Assembly (NCBI RefSeq): GCF_001281405.1
Contig: NZ_CP010401.1
Span: 582,001 to 646,000, forward strand
Length of the DNA stretch: 64,000 nt
Source of the DNA: Bartonella ancashensis
Lineage (GTDB): Bacteria; Pseudomonadota; Alphaproteobacteria; Rhizobiales; Rhizobiaceae
Direction of reading: 5' to 3'
This document shows positions 22,196 through 31,652 of the stretch, piece after piece (within the stretch, counting starts at the first letter, position 1; each line of letters starts with the position of its first letter). Position numbers and translations under genes: made by a program. The notes below the pieces were generated by a model. That model searched no databases. It worked only from the letters and a program-made list of their open reading frames with translations, and was not told the DNA's origin.

Positions 22196-23401
22196 TTATG
22201 CTCTTTTTTCTTCATTTATTTTTGAAAGATGAGCGATTGCTTTTTCAATACGAGACAAGCCTTCATATATTTCATCTTCAGTTATGATAAGAGGGGGCAG
22301 AAAGCGCACAATATTCTTTCCAGATCCGACGCTTAAAATATGTTCATTATCCAGCGCCGTAATAACTTCATTTTGAGGTATTTTGCAATGGATTCCCATC
22401 ATAAGTCCTGTTCCCTGAATTGAACAGATAATATCAGGGTAAGTTTTATGGATGGTTAATAGTCCTTTTTCAAGTTTGTAAGCCATTTTTTGAACATGAT
22501 AGAGGAAACCAGGTTCTAAAACACTATCAAGAACGCTATTGCTAACAGCGATACCAAGAAGGTTTCCTCCAAAAGTTGATCCATGGGTTCCAGGTGTCAT
22601 GCATTTTGCAGTTTTTTCTGTCGCGAGACAGGCTCCTAATGGGAAGCCACCTCCTAATCCTTTTGCGAGTGTGAGAATATCAGGTACGATATCACTCCAT
22701 TCGTAAGCAAAGAGCTTTCCTGTTCGTCCTATGCCTGTTTGGATTTCATCTAAAATCAATAACAAGCCATTTTCATCACATAATTTGCGCAAGAGTTTCA
22801 AAGTTTCATGGGGAACTATACGCAATCCTCCTTCACTCTGAACAGGTTCAATGAGAAGAGCTGCTGTATTATCATTAATAGCATTCCTCAGGGCTGTTTG
22901 ATCATTAAAGGGAACTTGGATAAAACCAGCAGCTTTTGGTCCAAAACCCTCGAGATATTTTTCTTGTCCACTGGCTGCAAGTGTAGCAAGTGTACGGCCA
23001 TGAAATGCACCTTCAAAAGTGATAATTTCTACGCGTTCTGGTTTTCCTGAAGTATAATGATAACGGCGAGCAGTTTTAAAGGCACACTCCAGTGCTTCAG
23101 CACCAGAATTACAGAAAAAAACTTTGTCAGCAAAGCTGTTAGCACAAAGGCGTGCAGCAAGGGATTCTTGTTCAGGTGATTGAAAAAGATTGGAGACATG
23201 CCAAAGTTTTTCGGATTGTGTTTTGAGAGCATTAGTCAATTTTGGGTGATTATATCCCAGAACATTAACAGCAATACCGGATGTAAAATCAAGATAATGC
23301 TCTCCTTTGTTAGAGATAAGCCAAACACCATCACCTCTTTCGAAATATAAATCGCGCCGTGTAAAAGTGTTATAGAGGAACTGTGAAGCAATGAGATCCA
23401 T
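22196..23401 (-). CDS. argD: Acetylornithine aminotransferase
   Basis: PLP-dependent class III aminotransferase that converts N-acetylglutamate semialdehyde to acetylornithine; ArgD also often acts in lysine synthesis. Seen: [24 protein letters not shown] (phosphate loop), [27 protein letters not shown], the PLP lysine in [13 protein letters not shown], and HGSTFGGN. Length 401 residues from ATG 23401 with AAGGA just upstream; an ATG at 23491 would add 30 unrelated residues. It is the first gene of the arg run, so the promoter should lie in the gap before gcrA. Confidence 0.97.
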   Translation of the reverse strand: MDLIASQFLYNTFTRRDLYFERGDGVWLISNKGEHYLDFTSGIAVNVLGYNHPKLTNALKTQSEKLWHVSNLFQSPEQESLAARLCANSFADKVFFCNSGAEALECAFKTARRYHYTSGKPERVEIITFEGAFHGRTLATLAASGQEKYLEGFGPKAAGFIQVPFNDQTALRNAINDNTAALLIEPVQSEGGLRIVPHETLKLLRKLCDENGLLLILDEIQTGIGRTGKLFAYEWSDIVPDILTLAKGLGGGFPLGACLATEKTAKCMTPGTHGSTFGGNLLGIAVSNSVLDSVLEPGFLYHVQKMAYKLEKGLLTIHKTYPDIICSIQGTGLMMGIHCKIPQNEVITALDNEHILSVGSGKNIVRFLPPLIITEDEIYEGLSRIEKAIAHLSKINEEKRA

Positions 23402-23831
23402 TATTATTTCCTTAACATTACATTTTTGAGCGCTATCATGGGATAATAAAATATAACTGCACCTACAAATGTACCATAATCTACATTTCATTACGATAGA
23501 CTATTGTGTCAATGAATAAAAAATAAATTAAGCTCCCCCTCCATATTTATAAATATGCAAGAAAATATTTTATCATGGTTGGTTCGCAAATTGGGGAAAA
23601 CTTTTTAAAAGGACACTTAAGAGAAGGAAAGACTCTTGTCATAAAGTCAGTGGATGTTGTAGTTGGAAGGAGCAGGGAAAATTACGTTTCCGTTTGTGAA
23701 TTCTGTAAGTTGGGTAGGATCTTTGGTGTGCCTCAGTTTAAGGTTTAGGGGTGTTCCTTTAGGTTATTAAGTGTAATTCATAGAGATATTTTGAATACAT
23801 CTCATAGGGATGGTCGGAATGGAGTTTTAGT
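23402..23831. other. Intergenic between divergent argD and gcrA
   Basis: This 430-base gap must hold the promoters of the argD operon and of gcrA. I see no coding frame. I could not assign promoter boxes or a GANTC methylation cluster with confidence. Confidence 0.4.
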
Positions 23832-24365
23832 ATGGGTTGGACATCTGAGCGTGTTGAACTTCTCAAGAAGTTTTGGAATGATGGTTTAAGTGCAAGTCAA
23901 ATCGCAGCTCAGTTAGGTAATGTTAGTAGGAATGCGGTGATTGGTAAAGTTCATCGTCTAAAGTTGCCAGGACGTGGGAAAACGACACAATCAGTCTCGC
24001 GTGCGCAGAAAAATCAAGCAGATGTGAGTTCGTCAACGTCACGGATAAATCGTGCAGTATCACCTATTGCTTCTGTAAATGCAGCGTCCTCTAATGTAGG
24101 GACAACAGATCTGAATGTGGAGCTTGTAGATGATGATGTAGCAAAAGGTGATGTTTTTGCAAAATCAGATGTTGTGGTACCCATTGCGCGTCATCTCAAC
24201 CTTTTACAATTAAGTGAGAATACGTGTAGATGGCCAGTTGGTGATCCTTTGTTATCAGATTTTCACTTTTGTGGTGCTGATTCAGGAGAGGGGAGTCCGT
24301 ATTGCACTTTTCATGCTAAGATAGCATTTCAGCCTCTTTCAGAAAAACGGCGCGTAAAGGTGTAA
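23832..24365 (+). CDS. gcrA: GcrA cell cycle regulator
   Basis: Alphaproteobacterial transcription regulator that binds sigma-70 RNA polymerase and methylated GANTC promoters, acting with the CcrM methylase. Seen: N-terminal helix-turn-helix MGWTSERVELLKKFW then SASQIAAQLGNVSRNAVIGK and VHRLKLPGR (residues 1-50), a low-complexity linker (50-115), and the C-terminal polymerase-binding part with CRWPVGDP, FHFCGAD and SPYCTFHAKIAFQP. Length 177 is normal. An all-AT perfect 9-base inverted repeat (24367-24387) follows the stop directly and may end the transcript. Confidence 0.96.
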   Translation: MGWTSERVELLKKFWNDGLSASQIAAQLGNVSRNAVIGKVHRLKLPGRGKTTQSVSRAQKNQADVSSSTSRINRAVSPIASVNAASSNVGTTDLNVELVDDDVAKGDVFAKSDVVVPIARHLNLLQLSENTCRWPVGDPLLSDFHFCGADSGEGSPYCTFHAKIAFQPLSEKRRVKV

Positions 24366-24561
24366 GTTTAATTTTTTGAAAATTAAAATTATCATTACGG
24401 TCCGGTATAAATTTGAATAATGTTAGCTCTGGAACCTGTCTGCATCGTTGGTTGCTGTGTTCAAGAAGTTTGACTTTTATCTTTACATAAGTGATTAAAT
24501 TACATCAAAATTATAATTTTGTAATGATTTTCAGGGAAAATTCGGTCCAAATATTATTGGG

Positions 24562-25389
24562 CTATTTTGTGGGAGATTGTGTTGTAGCTACGGCTTTTTC
24601 GATTTCTGGTAAGATTTTTTTCTGGTAAATTTGCTCTGTTAGGGTGCCCGTGTGCTTGGCTATAATGGTGCCATCCTTGTTTAGAAGGAAAGTTTCTGGT
24701 GGTCCATATACTCCCCAATCAATAGCTGCATGGCCTGTGGTATCAAAGCCTATGTATTTAAAAGGATTACCGAAGTTTGCTAAAAATCGTTTGGCATTAT
24801 CTTTGTTGTCTTTATAGTTAATTCCAATAAGATGAAAGCGCTTGTCTTTTGCAATTTCCATGAGTATGGGATGTTCTTGACGACAAGGTAAACACCACGA
24901 TCCCCAAAAGTTGATTAATGTTATATGTCCTTTAAACTGTTCTATAGTCAAATACCCATCATGATTTAATAAAGGGAGATAAGTCTTGGGTGCTAACTTT
25001 CCGGTTAATGTACTCTGAGTAAAAGATGTATCATAAGAATGCTGCTTATTGATGGAGTAGAAAAGGAGTATCATTAAAAAGGAGAAAAAAATAAAAGGTC
25101 CACAAAAGTTCAATAAAGTAAAAAATGAAATTTTTTTTTCTGATGTAAATAGGGGGATCTCCATTATATTTTTCTCTCCAGAAAATCTCCTTCGTTTGTA
25201 GTTTTTGTAGAATTTTTTTTGACGTATGGCTTTGTAAACAGTATACCCAATCAGATAAAGTAGAACAGCAGAAGAAAGTGTATAGCTTAAAATAACGATA
25301 TGTTCGTGGTGGAATGTTCCGAGTAAAGTATCAATGCGTTGGAAAGAATTTTCTAATCGTTGTTGGGGAATGTCACTGAGTCCATGCAT
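24562..25389 (-). CDS. ccmG: CcmD-CcmG fusion: haem exporter subunit and cytochrome c thioredoxin (DsbE)
   Basis: Two parts sit in one frame of 275 residues. Residues about 27-65 (HHEHIVILSYTLSSAVLLYL then IGYTVYKAIRQKK) look like CcmD, the one-helix protein that releases holo-CcmE from CcmABC. Residues 76-275 are CcmG/DsbE: a signal-anchor helix (95-112), the thioredoxin fold, active site WGSWCLPCRQEHP, and GVYGPPETFLLNKDG with the cis-proline region. CcmG reduces apocytochrome c cysteines in the periplasm. ATG at 25164 (residue 76) has GGAG about 10 bases upstream, so free CcmG may also be made from inside the frame. The 5' end overlaps ccmC by 37 bases. The ccmD stop found in relatives is missing here. 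Confidence 0.88.
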   Translation of the reverse strand: MHGLSDIPQQRLENSFQRIDTLLGTFHHEHIVILSYTLSSAVLLYLIGYTVYKAIRQKKFYKNYKRRRFSGEKNIMEIPLFTSEKKISFFTLLNFCGPFIFFSFLMILLFYSINKQHSYDTSFTQSTLTGKLAPKTYLPLLNHDGYLTIEQFKGHITLINFWGSWCLPCRQEHPILMEIAKDKRFHLIGINYKDNKDNAKRFLANFGNPFKYIGFDTTGHAAIDWGVYGPPETFLLNKDGTIIAKHTGTLTEQIYQKKILPEIEKAVATTQSPTK

Positions 25390-26156
25390 GATGAAAGAAT
25401 CCTGGGTTTTGTGCGGTGAGCTGCTTGGGTTTGCAGTATTTTAATGCGACGGTGAGTGATTTCATTTCTCATAGCCATTAGATATAACACAACGAATAAG
25501 TGAGCAAAACAAATTGCCATTGTTATCAGCGGCCATAACATGGTGCTGTCAATTGTCGTACCCCCTGGACGTATGAGAGATGCTTGTTGGTGTAATGTAT
25601 GCCACCAATAAACAGAGAACTTTATTATGGGGATGTTAACTAATCCGACCAGTGTCAAAATTGATGTGGCATACGCAGCTTTAGCTGGATTGATAAAAGC
25701 ACGCGAGAGCATGGTGATAGCGAGGTAAATAAAAAACAGTATTAAAACCGACGTTAATCGGGCATCCCAAACCCACCATGTTCCCCATGTTGGATGCCCC
25801 CAAAGTGCTCCTGTAACTAAGGCTAAGGCTGTAAAAGTTGTTCCAATGGGCGCTCCACATTTAAGGACTATACTCGCAAGATTGTGACTCCAGATGAGAG
25901 TAATGAATGCTGCGATGCTCATTATGACATAGCAAAGTGTAGATAACCATGCAAAGGGTGCATGAATATACATTATTTTGACGGTAATTCCTTGTTGATA
26001 GTCATTGGGAGACTTCATAACTAGGGTAATACCCAAAACAAGCAAGAGCACTGTCATACCAATTAACCACGGTAAAAGAGCAGTGCTGATTTTCATAAAA
26101 TAAGTCACATCTGTGAAAACAAATTTCATGTTTCTCTTATTTTGCACTTTATTCAT
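25353..26156 (-). CDS. ccmC: Haem exporter protein CcmC
   Basis: Inner-membrane protein that presents haem to CcmE in system I cytochrome c maturation. Seen: six hydrophobic segments, the tryptophan-rich WGTWWVWDARLTS motif and the flanking haem-ligand histidines in YIHAPFAW and WWHTLH. Length 267 with an N-terminal extension; the ATG at 26127 (MKFVFTDVT) is also a possible start and no ribosome site decides between them. Order ccmA-ccmB-ccmC-ccmD/G is standard for rhizobia. The ccmE, ccmF and ccmH genes are not in this window. Confidence 0.95.
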   Translation of the reverse strand: MNKVQNKRNMKFVFTDVTYFMKISTALLPWLIGMTVLLLVLGITLVMKSPNDYQQGITVKIMYIHAPFAWLSTLCYVIMSIAAFITLIWSHNLASIVLKCGAPIGTTFTALALVTGALWGHPTWGTWWVWDARLTSVLILFFIYLAITMLSRAFINPAKAAYATSILTLVGLVNIPIIKFSVYWWHTLHQQASLIRPGGTTIDSTMLWPLITMAICFAHLFVVLYLMAMRNEITHRRIKILQTQAAHRTKPRILSSCMDSVTFPNND

Positions 26157-26202
26157 AGGTCTATAATAGGCATACTTTTGGTTTGCAGCAATTGTCTTTA
26201 TA

Positions 26203-26868
26203 CTATTCTGATAAATATTTGAGTATTATAGCTACTATAAAAGAGCTGAATATAATTAGAAAGAGTGAAAGAGCGATAAGAAAAGATAAAACAGTAATAA
26301 AGGAGATATCGTGCATTGCCATAGCTGTAGTAGCGGAAACACCAAAAATTACTACAGGAATTGTCCATGGCAAAATGATGATGAAAATGAGAAGGGTACT
26401 ATGTATTAGCGATGTCGTTAATGCTGCCCCAATTGCTCCAATGAAAATGATAGCTGGTGTACCACACAAAAGGGTTATTACAGCTGCAAAAATCGTAACT
26501 CCATTTAAGTGGAGCATGAATGATAAAAGAGGAGTTATGAAAATAAGGGGCAACATGGTGCCTGCCCAATGAGTAAAACATTTTACAAAAATGATGAAGA
26601 TTAAGCTTTTTCTTTGATCAGAGAGAATAAATTGGTCAAGAGTACCATCGTCATGATCGGCTTGAAAGAGTTTATGCAGATTGAGAAGGCCCGCAAGTAA
26701 TGCTCCAATCCATAGTATACCGGGGCCTACACGTGTGAGGGTATCTGGGTCTGGTCCAACGGCAAAAGGAATGATCATGATGATAGCAATAAAAAACAAG
26801 AGACCTGTTAACAAAGGACTCTGCGGTGTTAGTGCCAATTTAAGATCACGCCAAAAAAGTGCTTTCAT
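26203..26868 (-). CDS. ccmB: Haem exporter protein CcmB
   Basis: Membrane subunit of the CcmAB ABC module, which supplies ATP energy for releasing holo-CcmE. The 221-residue protein opens with FWRDLKLAL, typical of CcmB, and has about six membrane helices. The FQADHDDGTLDQFILSD segment near residue 70 is the conserved cytoplasmic loop. It starts 4 bases after ccmA ends and is 46 bases before ccmC, so the genes are likely one transcript. Confidence 0.95.
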   Translation of the reverse strand: MKALFWRDLKLALTPQSPLLTGLLFFIAIIMIIPFAVGPDPDTLTRVGPGILWIGALLAGLLNLHKLFQADHDDGTLDQFILSDQRKSLIFIIFVKCFTHWAGTMLPLIFITPLLSFMLHLNGVTIFAAVITLLCGTPAIIFIGAIGAALTTSLIHSTLLIFIIILPWTIPVVIFGVSATTAMAMHDISFITVLSFLIALSLFLIIFSSFIVAIILKYLSE

Positions 26869-26872
26869 CTTA

Positions 26873-27511
26873 TTATTCCTGATGGGGGAGGAAATTTTCT
26901 AAGGTGATGATGTGATTTGCTGGAATGTTAAGGGATGTATGGGTTGCTACAATAATCATTCCGCCTTGATTAAGGTGGTGTTGAAAAAGATTGGTGCAAA
27001 TAGTCTGTGCGCGTTCATCCAAACCGGATATTGGTTCATCCAAAATCCAAATAGGGCGGTATGATAGTAGAAGACGAGTGAGAGCTACACATCTTTTTTG
27101 TCCCGTTGATAAGACATTAAAGGGTAAATGTTTAAGATCAGAAAGACCTAGATTTTCGAGGGCTTCATGAGGGTGGTGAAGACACTGACCATAAAAGTCC
27201 GCCCAAAAGTTTAGATTATCAATGACGGACAAGTAATTTTTCATTGTATTTTGAGTACTTAAATAGTGGCTAGCTATTGCTAAAGGATATATTTTATTAT
27301 GATCCTTAAGTATAACATGTCCTTTAGAAGGTTGTAGGAGACCGACGATGATTCGTAGCAATGTGGATTTTCCGACACCATTTGGACCTGTAACTATCAT
27401 AAGTTGTTGTGTAGACAGACAAAAAGAAAGATTTTGAAAGAGAATTTTTTCGTCTCTATAAGCTGTTAAATTTTTTCCTAAAAGCATCATATGACTACCT
27501 ATTTTCGTCAA
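26873..27511 (-). CDS. ccmA: Cytochrome c biogenesis ATP-binding export protein CcmA
   Basis: ATPase partner of CcmB. Seen: Walker A GPNGVGKSTLLR near residue 40, a Q-loop region, ABC signature in the variant form LSTGQKRCVALTRLLL near 130, Walker B WILDEPISGLD near 152, and the switch histidine in IIVATHTSL. Length 212 is normal. The first gene of the ccm run; starts at 27511 or at the double Met at 27490/27487 are possible. The promoter should be in the 292-base gap shared with divergent acnA. Confidence 0.96.
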   Translation of the reverse strand: MTKIGSHMMLLGKNLTAYRDEKILFQNLSFCLSTQQLMIVTGPNGVGKSTLLRIIVGLLQPSKGHVILKDHNKIYPLAIASHYLSTQNTMKNYLSVIDNLNFWADFYGQCLHHPHEALENLGLSDLKHLPFNVLSTGQKRCVALTRLLLSYRPIWILDEPISGLDERAQTICTNLFQHHLNQGGMIIVATHTSLNIPANHIITLENFLPHQE

Positions 27512-27803
27512 TTCTTACATTTTTTGTTATATTATAAAACAAAAAAACATTTTTTTATGCAATTGTATCTAGAATAGTTCTAGGAATAGTTCTATAAGGC
27601 ATGCACTGCTCCAATGGTGTTGTGAAGCAATTTTGGGAGGTGCTTTCTGAATTTATCGAGAATTTTAAGCTTGTCGGTAGTTTCGATGAAAGTAAAGAGT
27701 TGGAAGATATAATAGCACTAATATCCAACGTTACAGCTTAGCTTGTAATTTGCGTTGTTTATTTCGGAAAGTGAATGATTGTGTAGTATGAGGGTGAGCA
27801 GCC

Positions 27804-30491
27804 ATGTCTCAGATTGATAGTTTCAATTGTCGTAGAATTTTAGATGTTTGTGGCAAGGAATATGTCTATTATAGCTTGATTGCAGCGGAAGAAAATGGGC
27901 TTAAGAATGTTTCTCGGTTACCATTTTCAATGAAAGTTCTTCTTGAAAATTTATTACGATTTGAAGACGGTCGTACAGTTAAAAAGGAGGACATTTTAAG
28001 TATCGTTCAGTGGTTTCATGATAAAGGGTGTGTTGGTGCAGAAATTTCTTATCGTCCTGCGCGCGTCTTGATGCAAGATTTTACAGGTGTTCCTGCAATT
28101 GTTGATCTTTCTGCAATGCGTGATGCTATGGTGAAGCTTGGTGGTGATGCTGAGAAAATTAACCCACTTATTCCTGTAGACCTTGTCATTGATCATTCTG
28201 TTATCGTTGATCATTTCGGTAATCCGACTGCATTTGGAAAAAATGTTGAGCATGAATACGACCGCAATGGTGAAAGATATCGTTTTCTTAAGTGGGGGCA
28301 GCAAGCGTTTAAAAATTTTCGTGTTGTTCCTCCAAGGACAGGGATTTGCCATCAGGTTAATTTGGAGTATTTAGCACAGTGTGTGTGGGTGAAAGATGGA
28401 GATGGTGATCAAGTTGTTTATCCTGATACGTGTGTAGGAACCGATTCACATACAACAATGGTAAATGGTTTGGGTGTTTTAGGTTGGGGTGTTGGTGGCA
28501 TTGAAGCTGAAGCAGCAATGTTGGGGCAGCCAATTTCTATGTTGTTACCCGAAGTTATTGGTTTTTGTTTAACAGGTCAGTTAAGAGAGGGGGTAACTGC
28601 CACCGATCTAGTGCTGATGGTTACACAAATTTTACGTAAAAAAGGTGTTGTTGGTAAGTTTGTTGAATTTTTTGGACCTGGTTTAGAGTATATGACACTT
28701 GCCGATCGGGCAACAATTGCGAATATGGCTCCAGAATATGGAGCAACATGTGGTTTTTTCCCGATAGACAAAGAAACAATACGCTATCTTAACATGACCG
28801 GGCGTGATGAAAATCGAATTTCCTTAGTTGAAGCATATTTTAAGGCACAAGGAATGTGGCGTGATGAGAAAACAATAGATCCTATTTTCAGTGATATTAT
28901 TGAATTGGATATGGGAAGTGTCGTTCCTGCTATGGCAGGTCCTAAGCGTCCAGAAGGGCGTGTTCCCTTAGAAAATGTAAGGCAGAATTTTGAAATAGCT
29001 TTGGTTGATGATTATAAAAAAACAGACAATTTAAATAGTCGCTATCAAGTTGAGAATGAACGTTACGATCTTGGTCATGGGGATGTTGTAATTGCTGCGA
29101 TTACATCTTGTACGAATACGTCAAATCCAAGTGTTTTAATTGCAGCAGGTCTTTTAGCTCGCAATGCTGTAAAAAGAGGTCTAAAAAGCAAACCATGGGT
29201 TAAGACTTCGTTGGCGCCTGGTTCACAGGTAGTTGAGGCTTATCTTCTTGATTCAGGTCTTCAAAAATATTTGGATATTTTAGGATTTAATTTAGTAGGG
29301 TTTGGATGTACAACTTGTATCGGAAATTCTGGTCCCTTACTTTCAGCTATTTCTAAAACAATTAATGATAATAATTTGATTACTGCAGCGGTTCTTTCAG
29401 GTAATCGTAATTTTGAAGGACGTGTGTCTCCGGATGTGCAGGCAAATTATTTGGCTTCTCCTCCACTGGTTGTTGCGTACGCCATAATGGGGACGGTGTG
29501 CAAAGATTTAACAAAAGATCCTCTTGGCACAGATTTAAGCGGTCATCCTTTATACCTCAAGGACATCTGGCCAACTTCTAGAGAGATACAGGAGTGCATT
29601 GAGCAACATGTTACACGCCATATTTTTATTGAAAAATATGCTGATGTGTTCAAGGGGGATGAAAACTGGCAAAGAGTTGACGTTCCTGCAGGTGCTACTT
29701 ATTTATGGGATAATCAGTCAACTTATGTGCGCAACCCCCCTTATTTTGAAGGTATGCTGAAGAATTCTTGTGCGTTGGAAGATATTAAAAATGCACGAAT
29801 TTTAGGTTTGTTTGGTGATAAAATTACAACAGATCACATTTCTCCTGCTGGGTCGATAAAAGTTGATTCTCCAGCGGGAAGATATTTAATTGATCGTGAC
29901 GTTAAAGTGACAGATTTTAATCAGTATGGAACACGTCGTGGAAATCACGAAGTAATGATGCGTGGAACTTTTGCTAATATTCGAATTCGTAACTTTATGT
30001 TAGGAGAGAATGGTCGTGAAGGAGGGTACACTATTCACTATCCATCAAAAGAAGAAACAACGATTTATGATGCAGCGATGGCTTATGGACGGGAGGGTAT
30101 TCCACTTGTCGTTTTTGCTGGCATCGAATACGGTAATGGGTCCTCTCGTGATTGGGCGGCGAAGGGTGCTAACCTTCTTGGTGTTAGAGCAGTAATTGCT
30201 CGGTCATTTGAGCGCATTCATAGATCGAATCTCATTGGTATGGGAATTGTTCCATTTGTATTTGAAGATGGTGAAAGTTGGCAATCATTTGGCTTAAGGG
30301 GCGATGAGCAGGTCACGATAGAAGGAATCAGTGACTTGAAACCTCGTCAGAATGTTACTGCTACGATTGTTTTTGCTGATGGCACAAAAAGAGCTATACC
30401 ATTACTGTGTCGCATAGACACTGAAGATGAGTTGGATTATTTGCACCATGGTGGCATCTTGCAGTATGTTTTACGTCAACTATCGGTTTAA
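27804..30491 (+). CDS. acnA: Aconitate hydratase A
   Basis: TCA-cycle [4Fe-4S] enzyme that interconverts citrate and isocitrate. The 895-residue protein matches the AcnA/IRP1 type throughout. Seen: VDLVIDHSV, GTDSHTTMVNGLGVLGWGVGG near 215, cluster cysteines in AITSCTNTSNPS and GCTTCIGNSGPL, SGNRNFEGR, and the swivel domain with DHISPAG, QYGTRRGNHEVM and EYGNGSSRDWAAKG. All three cluster cysteines are present. Divergent from ccmA, as in other Rhizobiales. A 6-base GC stem (30496-30529) follows the stop. Confidence 0.98.
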   Translation: MSQIDSFNCRRILDVCGKEYVYYSLIAAEENGLKNVSRLPFSMKVLLENLLRFEDGRTVKKEDILSIVQWFHDKGCVGAEISYRPARVLMQDFTGVPAIVDLSAMRDAMVKLGGDAEKINPLIPVDLVIDHSVIVDHFGNPTAFGKNVEHEYDRNGERYRFLKWGQQAFKNFRVVPPRTGICHQVNLEYLAQCVWVKDGDGDQVVYPDTCVGTDSHTTMVNGLGVLGWGVGGIEAEAAMLGQPISMLLPEVIGFCLTGQLREGVTATDLVLMVTQILRKKGVVGKFVEFFGPGLEYMTLADRATIANMAPEYGATCGFFPIDKETIRYLNMTGRDENRISLVEAYFKAQGMWRDEKTIDPIFSDIIELDMGSVVPAMAGPKRPEGRVPLENVRQNFEIALVDDYKKTDNLNSRYQVENERYDLGHGDVVIAAITSCTNTSNPSVLIAAGLLARNAVKRGLKSKPWVKTSLAPGSQVVEAYLLDSGLQKYLDILGFNLVGFGCTTCIGNSGPLLSAISKTINDNNLITAAVLSGNRNFEGRVSPDVQANYLASPPLVVAYAIMGTVCKDLTKDPLGTDLSGHPLYLKDIWPTSREIQECIEQHVTRHIFIEKYADVFKGDENWQRVDVPAGATYLWDNQSTYVRNPPYFEGMLKNSCALEDIKNARILGLFGDKITTDHISPAGSIKVDSPAGRYLIDRDVKVTDFNQYGTRRGNHEVMMRGTFANIRIRNFMLGENGREGGYTIHYPSKEETTIYDAAMAYGREGIPLVVFAGIEYGNGSSRDWAAKGANLLGVRAVIARSFERIHRSNLIGMGIVPFVFEDGESWQSFGLRGDEQVTIEGISDLKPRQNVTATIVFADGTKRAIPLLCRIDTEDELDYLHHGGILQYVLRQLSV

Positions 30492-30495
30492 AGAA

Positions 30496-30541
30496 TGCCT
30501 CATTAATGAAAATAGGGTGTAAAGAGGCAATTTAGGTTTTT
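30496..30541 (+). terminator. Possible terminator after acnA
   Basis: TGCCTC at 30496-30501 pairs with GAGGCA at 30524-30529 across a 22-base loop, and a T-rich stretch follows. The loop is long and the T run is broken, so this is only a candidate. Confidence 0.35.
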
Positions 30542-30691
30542 TGAGTTAGATTGTTGAGAATTTAATTGACGTTGACTTAAAGGTTGAGCTATAAGCCGTC
30601 TGCCACTGATAGGTAGTGTGTGTTGTGTTTTTTTGGTGCCAATGGTAGTTCGAGCTACAGGTGCTGGTGAGTAAAAGAAAGAGATATATTT

Positions 30692-30958
30692 ATGGCGAAT
30701 ACACCCTCGGCTAAAAAAGCTGTACGCAAGATTGCAGCGCGTACGCAGGTTAATAGGATCCGTCGTTCGCGTGTTCGTACTTTTATGCGCAAGCTTAATG
30801 ATGCTTTGGCTGGAGGGGATCGGGTCTCCGCGGAAGTAGCATTCAGAAGTTTTGAGCCAGAGGTTATGCGTGCAGTTTCTAAAGGTGTCTTCCATAAAAA
30901 TACTGCTGCGCGGAAAGTTTCACGTCTGGCACGGCGTTTAAAGGCACTGAGTACGTAA
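30692..30958 (+). CDS. rpsT: 30S ribosomal protein S20
   Basis: Primary 16S rRNA-binding protein. The 88-residue basic sequence is full length: [34 protein letters not shown], then [20 protein letters not shown] and a basic end [17 protein letters not shown] lies about 8 bases before the ATG. Its place just before dnaA is a conserved rhizobial arrangement. Confidence 0.97.
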   Translation: MANTPSAKKAVRKIAARTQVNRIRRSRVRTFMRKLNDALAGGDRVSAEVAFRSFEPEVMRAVSKGVFHKNTAARKVSRLARRLKALST

Positions 30959-31652
30959 AACGTTTTCTATTTTGGATCGTGATGGAGCTGGTATGTGTGT
31001 TGCATGCTGGCTTTTTTGTTGAGACTCACTATCGGCCACTATCTCTTTAAAAAATATAGTCAATTTGAAATATGAAAATAGTTATCCACAAGCTCTATGA
31101 ATTTTTACAGAGTCTTTTTTTGTCAAGTTTTTTTTTTATATTTTTAATGCACAGTTTTTTAATTATTGGTAAATTTTTTATGAAGAAAAATTGAATTGAA
31201 TCAATAAGTTTTATAATTTTTTGTAAATAATTATAATTTAGTGCAAATTTTTAAGGTTCTTTGACCGTATTTTAGCCTCTTGCATTTTACCCGTGCTGTT
31301 TTGTATGCTCCTTGTGGAGACTGGAGATACCTGGGGTTTTTGTCTATTCAGTTCTGCTTTCGTGTTGAATATGCAGCGCTTTGAGTTCGGGATTGTATGA
31401 GTCTTTGGTTTAGGCATGCTTTGTTATTGTGCCGCTAGGTTTCTTTATGTTGATATATTTTCCATATAGGAGGGTGTGTCATGCGATTGGGTACAAGAAA
31501 ATTTTGTTGGTCAGCTTTAATCAGTGAAGTTGCGATGGTACTGTCCTAGGGGAGGATGAATAACCTTATTTGGGGAAAATATGCTTACTTTTGCTAGGTC
31601 AATTTTTATTGTTTGCAAGGGGAAGATTAGATTTTTATCGAAATGAAAAAGG
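30959..31652. promoter_or_regulatory. AT-rich region before dnaA with a perfect DnaA box
   Basis: No gene is seen in these 694 bases. TTATCCACA, the consensus DnaA box, lies at 31082-31090 (+), and a poorer match (GTCTCCACA read on the minus strand) is near 31312-31320. Between about 31095 and 31260 the sequence is nearly all A and T with long T runs, suited to unwinding. This is probably the autoregulated dnaA promoter; an origin is possible, although in many Alphaproteobacteria the origin lies near hemE rather than dnaA. Confidence 0.55.
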
